Source: Gyrodactylus bullatarudis
Lineage: Eukaryota; Platyhelminthes; Monogenea; Gyrodactylidea; Gyrodactylidae
NCBI GenBank assembly: GCA_012064415.1
Contig: SSNU01000075.1
Location: 745,973 to 809,972 of the forward strand
Reading direction: 5' to 3'
DNA length: 64,000 nucleotides
Position 1 is the first letter of the stretch. Every line of letters starts with the position of its first letter. Both the position numbers and the translations under genes were made by a program. Under the pieces are notes generated by a model. It was not told where the DNA came from. It saw only the letters and a list, made by a program, of their open reading frames with translations, and searched no databases. Of this stretch, positions 36,301 through 48,738 are shown one piece after another.

Positions 36301-39300
36301 AAAAAAGTTTCAAGTTTGATTCTTTTTAGAGAATTACGAATACTCAGTTAATGTCAAAAAGGATATCTTCTAAAAATAAACTTGGATATTGAAGATTCAA
36401 AGTAAAAATGGGGTTAGAATTTTCCCATTTTCAAGAGACTCTTATTGATTTCATGCATAGAAAATATACTTTGTTCTGAATTAGCTATTCAGTTACTATG
36501 GACAATGAATCTTATCACAGCTGAACATTGATAAGTGTAGGAATTCTACTCCTTTCTGAACAAGCTCACATATCAATGGCGTTCTCATGTCTGGCTAGCA
36601 AAAATTTAGCATGATTGCAATTTTAGATATTAGGTTGTGCGATAAGTAATGGGACTCCAACTTGAACAAAAATTTTATCCTCCAAAACTAATATGAATTC
36701 AAACAAATTTGGTACCATTAGAAAGATGATAAATCACTCTATCTGTTTGAATTTAAAAGATATTTCTAAAATTGAAAAGTATCAATATTTTTGAGTATTT
36801 TGATAAGAAAGGTTTTCGGCAGGTTGCCAGATAAGCGTATTGGTTGGGAACCAGTGGACTTTCAAAATACACAAATCCTTTTTTCTGATCCTTTTTTGAC
36901 GATTCGATTAAACGTTCTAGAGTATTCAGTTGCCATTTAGTCTTGGATAAAAATATCCGAGATTCTGTAGGCTCATCTCTCCAGGACAACACGAATTTCC
37001 ATTTCGGAAAAGAGATTAAAACTTTTTTTCAGCAGAAGAACTTAGATTTCATAGGTCACTTCCATAATAGTCCTCATCTTGGGTCGTCTGATAATCCCCA
37101 TTTCAAATCTCTAGAACCTTTTTTTCTAAGTCATAAATTTCAAATCAAAAGATGCGGTAGAAAATAGATTTATCAAATTCTCAACTCTAAATTTGAAGAA
37201 TTCTTTGCTTATGGGATCAGAAAACTATTTTTGTCTGATATCCAATAGACCTTTCTCAAGTTTTTTCAATAAAACCAGTTTTTATATTCAGTCCCATTAC
37301 TTATCGCACAACCTAATAGTTTGTGATATGCTAGAAATAAGGAATCATGAAAAATATGATCATTGGAAACAGCCGTTTTAATATATTTTGAGTTGTTTGT
37401 AAAAAAGTTTAAATTCTCATTCTTTTTTATCAACTAGCATAACAATAAATAGGAATTCTTGTTTTCCTGAGAACTGAAAGAAACGTGTAAAATACAATGA
37501 GCAACTCACCTCAAAGTTGACAACAAGATTATTTGAGTAGACTGTTGAATTTGATTGTCTTGATACGTGAGAATTGATTGATAATCTTTTTATGTTCACT
37601 GATTTCAACTCAAATTTGGAGTTTGAAATGTTCGGATGAATTTTCTTGGTTGAGCTAGTTGACCGGGAAAAAATGTGATTTTCTGATAAATTTTCAAGTT
37701 TACTTCTAACTGGAATCTCTAAGAGGGTTTTTATATTCTCTGAGACAGTTTCATTGACGAGAGAATTATTCCGGTCATCATTGGACGATGAAGAGCGTGG
37801 AGTTCCATCATTCAATTTTGATGATTTACAGTGTAAGGAATCAGGCCGACACAACTCTGCTTCATCAGATCTGCAAAAGAAATGGATGGTTTTGTATTAA
37901 TTCCCTCTAGAGCAATTTGATAAAAAGATTCTTACCTTTTCAGGCATCTCTGTACCTGCGAATGGTCTACTTTTTTACTGGAATTGGTCTTTACAACATT
38001 AAAAGAATATGTGGCAATTGGACTAGTTTCATTGGAATTGTTTGTGGAAGTTGTTGAGCATACCTTGGTACAACAATCAGTTCTACAGTTGAATTAAAAT
38101 AAGAATACAATTCAAAATATCAATAAATTGTTTTTTGATAGATGATATATATTATTATTCAAGATGAAGATGTGTACTAGGTCATTGTAGAATTGACAAT
38201 ATACAGCTATTCTCGATGAATTTGGGCTTGAGAGGATCACCAATAGACAAAGAAACCAGATTTAAAATCTTTCCTAATCTTTTTTCTCGATTCTTTTATT
38301 CAGTTTCCAAAATTTTCTTCAATAAATTTTCAGACCTTGACGGAAAGAATGAGATTTTTGTAAAATAAATCGAGAAAGAAAAAGATCCTTGAGGAAATAT
38401 TTTAAAATAAACCCCGTGTCTAAGTAAAGTGAATAATTATTATAAGAGAGAAGGAAAACTGTGTGATAGAGAACTGCTCAACTTGTTAATGTATTTAATC
38501 GTATATGCAATCATTTGAAAATGTATTTAGAAATACTCCAACATCTCTGAAAGAGGAGGTAGATTATTTGCATCTGTTAAAAATATAATTAATTTCCTTA
38601 AAATTATCGCGATGGCTTCGATCAAGTATTTACCCCCATGACGTTTTATTGAGAATTTCTACCTTTGTTCTCAGATAGTTCTGAGAAATAGATTTTGATA
38701 CTGTATAAATAAAATCCTCTGTGTCTGCCTATAACTAAAGTCTGTTGTAATGTTGATAGTTTTAAAAATTGAGCTGTACTCTACTGTTTGATTAAATTTA
38801 TTTGAAATTAGACATTTGCAACACATTAGATATTGTATTTCTCATATTGAAAACACTTGGAATACATACGATCGTTACAAAATGATTGTAGTCTGAGACA
38901 AGTTAGAAACAACATTTAAAAAACCTTGTATTGTATATGAAATGTAGTCAATTGGTGAGCATTTTATTTGTAAAGAATATCTACAAATCTACAATATGAA
39001 TTATCATCTTTATTTATTCTATATACACTGTATATATAAATAGGTATAATGATTATTTTTGCGTGTGAGGGCTTCCATAGGACTAGAGAAGAAGAAGAAG
39101 AAGTACTCTTTTTCATGTGACTTGTTCCGTTTACAGTAAAGAAGAAGAGTTTAAAAAAGATTTATACGCCTACATTCATTATTCATTGTTTTACATGAGA
39201 AAAAAATCTATTTTTTCAGCTACATGACTGATCAAGAATCAAGTTTAACCCATTCAAAGGGGACCTCCCCTTTCTTTACATGTTACTCTAAATAATCTCA

Positions 39301-42300
39301 TTACTTCTATTGATCGGGATCTGGACATTATTATAATAATAATTATTGAAATCAAATTTAGTTACAAAAAAACACCTCAAGAGTTATTAAGCCTGAAAGT
39401 CCCACAATGATAAATCTATCACACCTCATTTTAGGCAACTCATTATTATTCATTCAAGCCTCAGAAAATACTTCGTTTACCACCCATTCGATAGGAAATT
39501 TATTAATCTCGTGGAATACGCAAAGATCTTGGCTCTATCATTCGCCAAACTTACGCTATGCTAATTTAAAGAGAGTGGATTTTTTTCAAAAAATTGATTT
39601 TTGTTTAAAACTTTTTTTTGAAAACCTACTTCCCAGGGTCATAGATAAAAAGTAAGTTAAATTTTATCGAGGAATCATCCCTTTAAAATTCAAATATGTA
39701 ATTGCCTGAACTCTACCTGCTAACACAACAAAGATAGCATGATTTTGGATCAAAAAGTGGGTCAATTTTTGATCGATAGCTTCTGAACCAAAAATAATTG
39801 CGTTAAAACGACTGTAGATTCGTAATCAGCGTATTCACAAATCATAGGATAGACAAAAGATTGAATGCGAGTCATGAAAAATAATTCTCTGGCACTCTAA
39901 GGGTTAATTTTAGTCAAGTACCTTCTTCAGTGGGATGAGACGCTTGCTTATCAATGAAAACCAATCAAAATTAAATAAAACCCAACACTAATAATAAGAT
40001 GTAGGATTAATAATTCGAATTCTTGTCTTTCCGTATGTAATTATAGTTTCCCAATTTTTATGACTAACAATGAGAAAATCAGTACTCAGAGAAAATTCAT
40101 CTGGGAGATATTAAATTACATATTGTTACATGAGAAAAATGTTTATTTAACCATTATAATGGACAATCATTTTTGATTGAGATAGGACTTTAAAATAAAT
40201 ATCACTGTTTTTTGTTTGTTTATTTCAAAGCGAAAAATAAACCCTGTAGGATATATTTTATTCAACAAATCAATATGTTATTTTTCCAGCATTAAACCAT
40301 GTTGAGAGATTGTAAATGTACAAGGCAAGTGGATGCCAATAGAATAATCCTACTGCTGTTTCTTAATCAAATCATAATAATAATTTAATCAAGAGAAGAA
40401 AGAAATTAATCTAATTAATCGGGTATCATCCAAGAAATCAGGTTTTTTATCAGGGAAGAATAATGTAGTTAGAAGCGTCATTTAAGGATAAACTTTTTCA
40501 TGATTATTGCACAGTCGCCAGGAAAAGTAGGACTAAGTACCATTTTAGAGGCACCAAACTTTTATCAAGTCGACTCAACAAATTGAAGCACCGGGCATAA
40601 CCAGGTAGCGTTTGTGACTCTTGTTGGGATGTATTTAATAAAAAGCTAGGTGCTTCTATTGTTGTATTTAACCAGAAATAGTAATAATAAACCCTTTCTA
40701 GAAATGTTTACTCACTTTTCATTGAAACCTTTAGAATTGGCAAAGAATTGAGAAAAGAATAGACTCTTCTCAATATTCATAGAAGACCTTTTGTTATTGT
40801 TGTAATTTTGATGATTTTGGATTGGCGATGAGCCAATTGGGAATTGGCCAAAGTCAAAGTTAACCTGTGAGTGTCTGAGAAACATTTCATGATCTTGACT
40901 ATCTAGTTCATCTTCGTTCTCAACATTTCTCTTACTGAAATAGAAAAAGAATAATTTTGAAAACATTCCACATTACTACTTCCCAAATTCATCAAGGGAA
41001 TGTGTGTAAATTATTTACTTTCCAGAGCAATAATGTAATTAATCAAACTGTTTGTCCATCTTCATATCAAGTAAAAAAAAGAATACTTTTATTGCCATGA
41101 CAACAAATTTATGAATAAAAAAACAATAAGAAATTTTACTCAAACGATTGTGAGTCTCAAATTAGAATTTCTATTTATTTTTGGGAGGATTCAAATTGGA
41201 AATATAAATATGTCTCACCAACTATTCCAGTCACCCTCATTTAGAAGGAGACCACTTGTGTTCTGAGTGGTGGTCAAGGTTGAAAGACTTGTAATGATTC
41301 TTTCAATATTATTTGGCCCTTCGATAAGAGAACTTTTCACATTTGTAGAACTATCAGGAACTATATCGATTTCTCCTGTATAATAAAAGACATAAAATCA
41401 GATATCAGAGATAAGTTGTACTCAAAAACAGCATCATAATTATTAATTAGTTATTCTTTCTTTTGATAGATAAATAATAATAAGAAATCTTGGAAAAACC
41501 ATTATACATGCTTGAATATATATCACATGATGATTTACGTAATATTAAGGCAATAAATAAAGCCTGATCGATATATTTCATTTGGGAAAAAATATTTTCT
41601 ACTACTACACACCATGACGATTTGTAATGAAAGAAAAAATGTTATTAATGATGATTAGGGCGGTCACAAAATAGCATTTTTTCAGAAAAAATAGCATTAT
41701 TTTCGTGAGAAAATTTCCTTTATGCTCGAGAATGTTAATTTCATCAATCTCATTAAAATTCTAGCAACATATCAAAAATAGCATTTTGACCGCCCTATCA
41801 TTGATGATTTTAAAAATGACTCAAGTAATTTTGTCTGGAAGAGAATCTTGTAAATAAAAATCTAGACACAAATGAATGATGATAAATCAAAAAAGTATGA
41901 GAAAAATACCTTCATAGCCAAAAATGTGATTTGTGCTCAGAAATTCAGAGTCATCAAGGCGCCGAATCTTCTCCGGTGTAGCCGACTTTTCAATAGTGTC
42001 CAATTCACATGATGAAGATTTGGTTGGTTCTTTCTCAAAATCAATAGAAAATTGATGATACGGAAATTCTTGAATCTGTAGAAGATTTTTAAAAAATAGA
42101 TGAAAATTTGTTTGAGGAAAATTTCTAGGTGAACTCACTGAAAATAGAGTTATTTCCAAAACATCAACAGCATTAATTCTGGCACAAGAGAAGCATTTTG
42201 AAGTTTTCACATAATCATTTGAGAGAAAGCAGGTTGGCGAAGATGAGGCATTTTGATAAATTGCCTTAGTACTTGGCGAATTATTCGGACTATTCAAGTA

Positions 42301-42936
42301 ATAGAGTTTATTCGGACTGCCATAATCGTTATCACAGAGGTCTCGATCGAGAATGGAAACCTGGTCTGAGGGGAATAGATCCCTCGATGAAATTGATATC
42401 CAGTTTGGATTAATTTGACAAGAATTATGCAAATTCGTCAGCCGATAGATTAACTTTGGACGATTTATTGAATTCTTTTGCTTTGTGAGCCATTTTGAAA
42501 GGGAAGAATTTTCAAAGTGTCTTGATAGTTCTTCAATAAGATCGTTCATTTCGACAATCTTTTTATCAACTAATTTACTTGGAACTAATTGTATACTCCA
42601 CTGTTCAACGAGAAGTGCAAGAAAGTGGTCATCAGGTGACTTAATTTTTTCTTTCGAGTAACTTCTTGGTAAGAGGAATATCTCAATTATGAGTGGATGA
42701 CCTTTTTCGCCGAATTGTGCAACTTTGTTATAAATTCCCTTCTTTAGAGGTTTTATATTAGTCGATATTTCATGAGAGCTTATATCATATTTTTCTTCAA
42801 AGATGATATCCAAATATGCAGAATATTTATTTATAATTAGATTAAAAATCTTATTGTAAACATTTGCAGCAATATTTGTGAAAGATTCACTTTTATCGTT
42901 TAGTAAAGCACATTCTATTTTATTTGTGCTTTCCAT
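33378..42936 (-). CDS. ATOS: ATOS (FAM214 / Atossa) protein, 9 exons
   Basis: Exons: 42139-42936, 41910-42075, 41219-41375, 40716-40934, 37936-38082, 37510-37870, 35190-35417, 33614-33927, 33378-33558. All phases close, giving 856 residues. The conserved C-terminal region is unmistakable: NFEESMLNGRINPCGMVDGF, ELGASGSFFPRH, DDAPSPYLGF, LTLFNPNKSVVKMFLIGYDF, DMPSNSQTFLRHRTFSVP, LRYSIHLKFHSTKSSRIYLH, then a short tail. The N-terminal block with LIIEIFLLP and VEQWSIQLVPSK also fits the family. A 63-base in-frame intron (42076-42138) was removed because GTGAGT...TACAG flanks it. Insect Atossa acts in transcriptional control; here that is inference. Long introns hold a MITE and a foldback/mariner nest. 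Confidence 0.9.
36130..37437. mobile_element. Foldback element copy in ATOS intron, with nested mariner MITE
   Basis: The left end AGTTGATACGCAAATGAGAA (36131) and the right end (about 37405-37437, inverted: GCTAGTTGATAAAAAAGAAT) match the foldback family. Subtracting the 687-base mariner MITE leaves about 620 bases, similar to other copies. No coding. Confidence 0.6.
36630..37316. mobile_element. Mariner-type MITE, 687 bp
   Basis: The ends TTAGGTTGTGCGATAAGTAA and the exact inverse (ending CGCACAACCTAA) are flanked by TA (36628-36629 and 37317-37318). The TTAGGTTG start resembles mariner ends known from animals. Open frames inside (79 and 74 residues) resemble no transposase. It is nested in a foldback copy inside an ATOS intron. 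Confidence 0.8.
38083..40715. other. Long ATOS intron without recognised elements
   Basis: A 2.6-kb intron. It contains an 82-codon open frame at 39407-39655 (plus strand) without family resemblance and a small hairpin candidate (GAAGCACC ... GGTGCTTC, about 40584-40656). Otherwise there is nothing to support a feature. Confidence 0.4.
41656..41797. mobile_element. Small MITE with TAGGGCGGTCA ends in ATOS intron
   Basis: A 142-base element with inverted ends TAGGGCGGTCA. Its right half matches the left end of the 19089-20936 element (shared words: TTAATTTCAT, ATTCTAGCAACATATCAAA). It looks like an internal-deletion derivative. Confidence 0.7.
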
Positions 42937-43129
42937 CAAATTGTAGATTTATACAATCATTTTGACATGTTCTAATAATTACCACATAAACTAGGGCGTA
43001 GACGAGCTGATAGTCTTGCTTAAAATTCCTAAATTTTCCGACAGAATTCAAAATTGTGCATGACTTTTATTTATTCGAATAAATTGAATCGAGTTTTAAA
43101 GGTTTAAATTATGAGTGGTGGTAAATTAA
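42937..43129. promoter_or_regulatory. Shared divergent promoter region ATOS / RP2
   Basis: 193 bases lie between the ATOS start (minus) and the RP2 start (plus). No strong TATA box. A bidirectional role is inferred from distance. Confidence 0.4.
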
Positions 43130-44328
43130 ATGAAAAACCTTTCTTGCATAAATTATAAAAAGTCCTCTGATCTATTATCAGCAATAAAACGTAACTCAGT
43201 AAATAGTTTGAAGAAGCAAAATCGAGAGAATGTAGTATTTTCAGGTCTTGACCATCGTGTTTGTGCAAAAGATCTCAACGAAGTTCGGGATGAACATTTC
43301 TTGATAAATGATTGTCAAGTAAAGTTTATGATTCCTTTACTCTTCAAAAGAATTGTATATTTTTTATTCTAGATAAACTCAACTCGATCAACATTGAGCA
43401 TGTCAAAGATTGTATAATTGTGTTGAATATTGTTGAAACAAGTATCACTATTTCCAATAGTTCTTCAACAACAATTTACGCAATATGTCAACAATTTCGA
43501 ATGCTTCACTGCTCAAAAATAGATGTTCACTTGGGAACAATATTTTACCCTGTCATTGAGTTCTCGAAAAATATAATCTTCCATAGATTGTTGTACAACT
43601 CGAGTACACTAGAGGAACAATTTCTTGATTCAGTGATAAGTCCTTTCAACCTTGACTATGATTCAGTTCAAGATTTGACTCCTGCTGAAACTTACTCAAA
43701 CTATGAAATTTCTAATGAAATCATTTCTCGTGATTTAAGTCCAATGAATGTTATTTCTTCCAGCTTGAATGATTTCACTGATAGGTGCTTTGAGGAAAGC
43801 TCGAGAATTCTTGAAGATATTTCCTGCCTTAACCTGTTCAATTCTCCTTGGTTGAAATATTCAATATACGCTAATCCAGATAAATCATTAATTCCAAACA
43901 TTTATAGACCCCACAAAAGACTCTTATTCGAGACAGAGAATAATGATTTGATTGTCTTGACTAAATCAGTGGGTGAAAATCTACGACTTCATGGTCTTTC
44001 CATAATGAATCTAATTCAGAGATACATTAACCATCAGATTACTTTTACATTTGAAGGTTATTTCAGCTCAGAAGACATAATAAGGATATTTCCGATGAAC
44101 AAGAAAAGATTTTATTTACATAAAGGCATCATGATTTTGATAAATTTAATGTTAACTGATAATGTTCCTGATGAAAGAGAAAGACTGTCGAATATTATCA
44201 TGAATTATTGCCATCAAACATTGGCCAAAAACAATTCAATATTGCTTATGAGTAATTTCGTTACAACAGAAAATATGAAGGGCATCCAGAAGGAGTTGGA
44301 TAACTTCTTTCGTCAGCGTATTGGCTGA
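43130..44328 (+). CDS. RP2: RP2-like ARL3 GTPase-activating protein
   Basis: RP2 is the GAP for ARL3 in ciliary lipidated-protein trafficking. Exon 1 (43130 to about 43318) encodes VVFSGLDHRVCAKDL and FLINDC. Exon 2 (from about 43373) continues with VKDCIIVLNIVETSI, AICQQFRMLHCSKIDVHLGT and YPVIEFSKNIIF, the C-CAP/TBCC beta helix. The Arg in QQFR corresponds to the catalytic arginine finger of human RP2. EEQFLDSVISPFNLDYDSVQ is diagnostic for RP2 rather than TBCC or TBCCD1. The C-terminal 170 residues sit where RP2 has its NDK-like domain. The exon junction is ambiguous: CAA|GTAAAG to the obvious acceptor CTAG|AT does not keep frame, while a weak donor five bases earlier does. The N-terminal Met-Gly acylation site of human RP2 is absent in this model. 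Confidence 0.85.
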
Positions 44329-44995
44329 TAATTTTTGTTTTTCGTTCTCATTACTTTCAAGTAGTAACCGAATATTTTGATACAAATATTAAATTACGTG
44401 ATTATTTTCATGTTTGATTTAAATTTTTTCCATTATTTTTTCTTTCTGATTGACTGTTTACATGAAATAATGACTAAATTGTAGTTTGAAATTTGCATTA
44501 TATAATGCAAGATGGACATATGAGTCCAATACATTATTCATTCAATAAAAAGTAACTAATTATTATCTCAAGTTTCTTTCATTTAAGAATTAACCAATAG
44601 AATTCAAACTTTACCTTCCAAAGCCTATAATTATAATCTTGTGTTATATTAATACAAAAGGGTGGATGAGGACTGAAAAACTGATATTTGATTGGTCTAC
44701 CATTATTTCTCCTACATGATTCTGGATGAATAGGCTCAATGTAAACTTTTGATTTTGACGAGGTGCTCAATCTCTCGAGAAGAAACCAAGCATATTCTAT
44801 CGTGAGTTAGATTCCTTCTTTTCAATTACAATTTATTTTGTTTAAATCTTCATTGATGATTCAGAATAATAATAATTTAGTAAGTAATTTAGAATATGAA
44901 TCAACTTTAATGTTAATTTATATAAATTTATTTATCAACAATACTAAAGAGATAAAATTACATACACGAATTTCATTCTACGATTAGTCAGTTAG
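44329..44995. other. Spacer with no recognised gene
   Basis: Open frames of about 60 codons on the minus strand near 44579-44770 lack an ATG start and family resemblance. The right end probably holds the 3' UTR of the small open frame that ends at 44996. Confidence 0.35.
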
Positions 44996-45097
44996 TTAGT
45001 AGCAATTGGCAGAAGCATTGTTTCCATTGAATGGTTTGTCCTTCAACATTTTCATCATGACATAACCCATGAGAAGAGTCTTCATATCAATGGCCAT
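44996..45097 (-). CDS. Candidate 33-residue microprotein
   Basis: The minus strand reads ATGGCC... for 33 codons (MAIDMKTLLMGYVMMKML..., ending in a Cys-Tyr pair) and a stop. Its base composition is clearly less AT-rich than its flanks. The context just before the ATG (CAAGAAAATGG) is a good initiation context, and an acceptor-like TTAACAG lies 20 bases further upstream. The Met-rich hydrophobic core could be a short membrane helix. It might instead be the last exon of a gene whose other exons I missed. No family recognised. Confidence 0.35.
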   Translation of the reverse strand: MAIDMKTLLMGYVMMKMLKDKPFNGNNASANCY

Positions 45098-46300
45098 TTT
45101 CTTGTTTGAGTGTATATCCTGTTAACGCCCCTTTGTACTTCTCAGGTCCTCTTGACAAAGTTTGAAACTAAACCTGAATTAAATGAGTTTAACATTTTTA
45201 ATTTAAACAATTCTCAATATAACTTCGCATTGAATTTAATCGGGTTTTTGATGTATGAAAATATTTATTTTTGTGTTCTCATTAAGAGTCTTGAACTTTT
45301 TCACATAAATTTAAAATGAAAACATCTTCAAATTGGAACAGTAAAATTAAAAAATAAAGATTTCTCACTTTGTTTAGACTGTTTCCTAATCGGTTGAATA
45401 AAGAGGAACCAGGATTTTTAGATTTTTCGGGTTATTTGGGAGTGACATGGGATTTGGAGTTGACGTAGAAACACAGCTGGAGATTTTTATTATGAGAAAG
45501 TAATCATCGACGAAACATTTCACGCAAGTTTCACGGAAACAAACGTTCTAACAATGATCATAATTGGTCAAAAGCCTTTTATCTTTTTTAAATCGCATTT
45601 TCTCTTCAATTTTCCCAATTTCCGTGATCTTCATGAAAAGGTATAACCGCTTTTTGAACTGCCCCACTACAAAAGTTGAAAACGGACATTTGAATTATCA
45701 TTTTTCTACAGGCCAAAAGATTTTTTAAGAATTTTTCGCACTCTCCAGCATTATTTGAAGATAGATATTTTTTTACTCAAAGGTGTAATTGATGAAATCT
45801 CTAAACGATTGATAAAATGTCCAGAAAACAATGGCGATTACACTGGGGGGGGGGTCACTTGGAAACTTTAAACCTTGAAGCTGTTGGGTTTCTGGCACTG
45901 TAGAATTTCCTTACATTTGTATATTGACATGAGCGAAAATAGCTGAAATTCATAAATCTGCTTTTAAAATTAAGGGAAATGTCTCAAAAGATGAGCTACA
46001 ACTAATGCCTAATAGAATCTAATCTTTGTCCCATTTGACTTAGATGAATTGCCGCCTCTGTAATCCTCTACAGAAAAATCTTAAACCCGAGAATACAAGA
46101 TCCCAAAAAGGTCAACTAGCTCTAGGATTTTGTTTAATTCAAAAATTATTTAAAATAATTACATGATCATCTGAAATATGAGGAATATTCATATTTTTAA
46201 TGTGACAAAATCAATGTGACAGCGGGATCTTAAAGGCAATATTGAAAGTAACAGAATAGATGTTGAAAAGTGAAACGGTGGCAAAACTTTCTCGAAGCCA
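45098..46300. other. Spacer, no features
   Basis: No gene or RNA recognised. A G run lies near 45846. Confidence 0.35.
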
Positions 46301-46304
46301 GGCT

Positions 46305-46596
46305 ATGAAATTCATTTTTTTTCAAATTTCCATTTGGCGCCAAAACCCCAATCTTTCGAACTTTGAGCTGAAAACTTTTATTGATTTGAAAGCTGGAGGT
46401 TGAATTTTGCGCCAAATGAAAATTTGAAAAAAATGAATTACTCATTAAAAATTGTTTTGGGATTTTTTTCTTCAACTGGTAAAAGAGGGCAACATGAGTA
46501 GGATTCCAAAAAATCTTTAATAAATTCGAATTCTTGATGAAAATATCGAGATTTCCTTAAAAATCATAGATTTCCAAATTCATATCAATTAGCCTT
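46305..46596. mobile_element. Foldback family fragment
   Basis: Contains the inner arm words of the family (TTTGGCGCCAAAACCCC near 46335, with GCGCCAAATG inverted near 46412) and a right end (CATATCAATTAGCC, about 46580-46594). The left outer arm was not found, so the copy is truncated. Confidence 0.5.
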
Positions 46597-47000
46597 ACAA
46601 GTGATGTAAAAGTATATACATGTTAACCAGGGTAGAGTCTGAAGTGACCCGGAAAAATATAACGTTTATATTAAATCTCTCAAATATACGCTTGTTGTCC
46701 TCAAGCCTTTCATGTGAGTTTAGAATCTTGAAAAAATTAACTTCACCTTGAAATGATAAACTACAGAATTTGAGTTAAATTCCCTCCGGGAATTGAGCAT
46801 TTTTCTCGATTTTTTTAACCGGATTAAAAATTTATGAAATTCTCGATAATGTATTTTAAAAATCTACATACAGTTGACTGCATGCAAATTTTATTTATTT
46901 CTATCACGAAAAATTTCCCATGAAAATTGACTACATTTAAAGATGATATTTGGGAAAAAAATTTTGGATACAAAAATATTTTTTTTTCATAAATATAAAC

Positions 47001-47695
47001 CTAGTTAATATGAATTCTTAACTTTTTGATCAAGAAATCGAATTTGATCGAGAATTTTTAGAATCTAGATCATGAGGCCCTCTTTCAAGATACTGAGAAA
47101 AAAATTTAGAAAAAATCTATTTTTATGGAAAATAGGGCAAATTTTAAATCTTGAAGAAGCGCCAAATTCCCAATTGTTTTGAACGTTGAGTTAAAATTTT
47201 TTGCTGATTTCAATGTGAAAGAGTGATTAAGAGTTGATTTTCAGGATCATGATAAGATAAAAAAAACCGATTATCATCATAAAAATTTTAATAAATTCGT
47301 CATTTTTCAGGGGTCTTGAAATATCAAATTTCATCGACTTTCAAGTTGGGAAAATGGTCAAAAAATCAAAATTTAATTTTGTCACGATTATGTGGTTGTT
47401 CTCAAAATCAGATTCAGCATATTTGATTTCTTTGACTAATTGCGATCACTCATTCACATTGAAATCAGCAAAATTTTTCAATTCAACGTTCAAAAAAATA
47501 GGAATTTGGCGCTTCTTCAAGATTTAAAATTTGCCCTATTTTCCTTAAAAATAGATTTTTTTCTAAATTATTTTTCTCCGTATCGTAAAAGAGGGCCTCA
47601 TAATCTAGATTCCAAAAATTCATGATAAAATTCGATTTCTTGATGAAAAAATTGAGAATTTTGTAAAAATCATAAATTTCCATCTTCATATTAAA
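47001..47695. mobile_element. Foldback element copy with arms of about 240 bases
   Basis: The left arm starts CTAGTTAATATGAATTC at 47001 and runs to about 47240. The inverted right arm runs from about 47446 to 47695. Matching pairs include ATCTTGAAGAAGCGCCAAAT, AATAGGGCAAATTTTAAATC, GAGGCCCTCTTT and CAATGTGAAAGAGTGA-like words on the left, each with its inverse on the right. No coding. This copy shows the end-to-end palindromic structure best. Confidence 0.75.
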
Positions 47696-48040
47696 TCTGT
47701 ATATTAAATAAACCATTTTCATCTCTCATTCTGACCCTGCCACACCGAGCACATTTAACATTCATAATATAAATAAAAAATGTCTCGATTTCAAAAAAAA
47801 TTATGATTATCGAGTACAGGTAAAAGTCCTGTAAAGTGAGAAGAGTTAAATTAAAAGGCGAGAGATCCTGGTATATATAGGGCTATTTTGGCTTGAATAT
47901 TATTGGTCGATTGCATGGACCAATGAGAATCGAGGAAAGCTCGTGGGAGAATATCACTTTATTTTTCACCCTGATTCAATCAAAGCTATTAAACTAAATA
48001 AGAAATGAGAATTATTTATTTTAAATTTATACAAACCTGC

Positions 48041-48238
48041 TTAGGTTCTTCTTAAATTTAGTCCAGTACGACAGTACATAAACGTAAACCCAATCCCAGG
48101 GAATAAAAGTGTGGGCTCGTTGTGAACCCGATCGATATACAGCCGGTTCCAAAACTCAGTGAACATTTGATTCCGGGGAGTGCGAAATTCACGAACAAAT
48201 ATATCATAATATTTACCAATTTTTATCGTAGATTTCAT
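48041..48238 (-). CDS. Hypothetical 65-residue protein
   Basis: An ATG-initiated frame (MKSTIKIGKYYDIFVREF...) has a charged, aromatic middle (QMFTEFWNRLYIDRVHNEP) and a hydrophobic C-terminal part (TLLFPGIGFTFMY) that could be a single membrane helix. GC content is higher than in the flanks, which supports coding. A second short ATG frame (MSKRVKQIKFRPDQ) ends at the same ATGA and could be an upstream open frame. Size and layout recall small respiratory-chain subunits, but I cannot match one. Confidence 0.4.
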   Translation of the reverse strand: MKSTIKIGKYYDIFVREFRTPRNQMFTEFWNRLYIDRVHNEPTLLFPGIGFTFMYCRTGLNLRRT

Positions 48239-48738
48239 TGGTCCGGTCTAAATTTTATTTGTTTCACCCGTTTAGACATGAGAAATATATTAAAAATACA
48301 TTGATTTTTGGGCTCGTACTGCAAGGATATTATAAGATAATTTCGTCGAAAATTGTATATAGTATATGTTATTTTAAATGATGAAGGTTTCTTGTAGGCT
48401 TGTCATGAGTTTTACCATTTATTGTGTGATAATTCGGTGTAGAATAATCATAAGGGCTTAGAGAAGTTAATAATAACAAAAAGTCCGTATTGAATAAGCA
48501 CATGTTATTAAATAAACAAAATATGCTTGTTGAAACTAATCTTATATTGAAAAAAAATTTCGAGTAGGAAAAAATTGAATAAAATTTGGAAACAAGAATA
48601 TATAACTTTCATTATAGAATATGCATTATTCATCACTCTATAATTTGATTTGTTATCAATGCTATCTAATCTCAAGTATTTAGGCGAAAATATCAATTTA
48701 TAAATCTAAATTTTTATTGAAATGGTAATTTCATAAAA

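Noticed and set aside
36753..37167. Open frames inside the mariner MITE as a transposase
   Set aside because: No DDE or helix-turn-helix motif; the frames look accidental.
39407..39655. 82-codon plus-strand open frame in an ATOS intron
   Set aside because: No promoter, no splice context and no family resemblance; length is within chance for this tract.
40584..40656. Hairpin GAAGCACC ... GGTGCTTC, considered as a tRNA or ncRNA
   Set aside because: No T-arm or anticodon structure fits a tRNA, and an 8-base stem alone is not evidence of an RNA gene.
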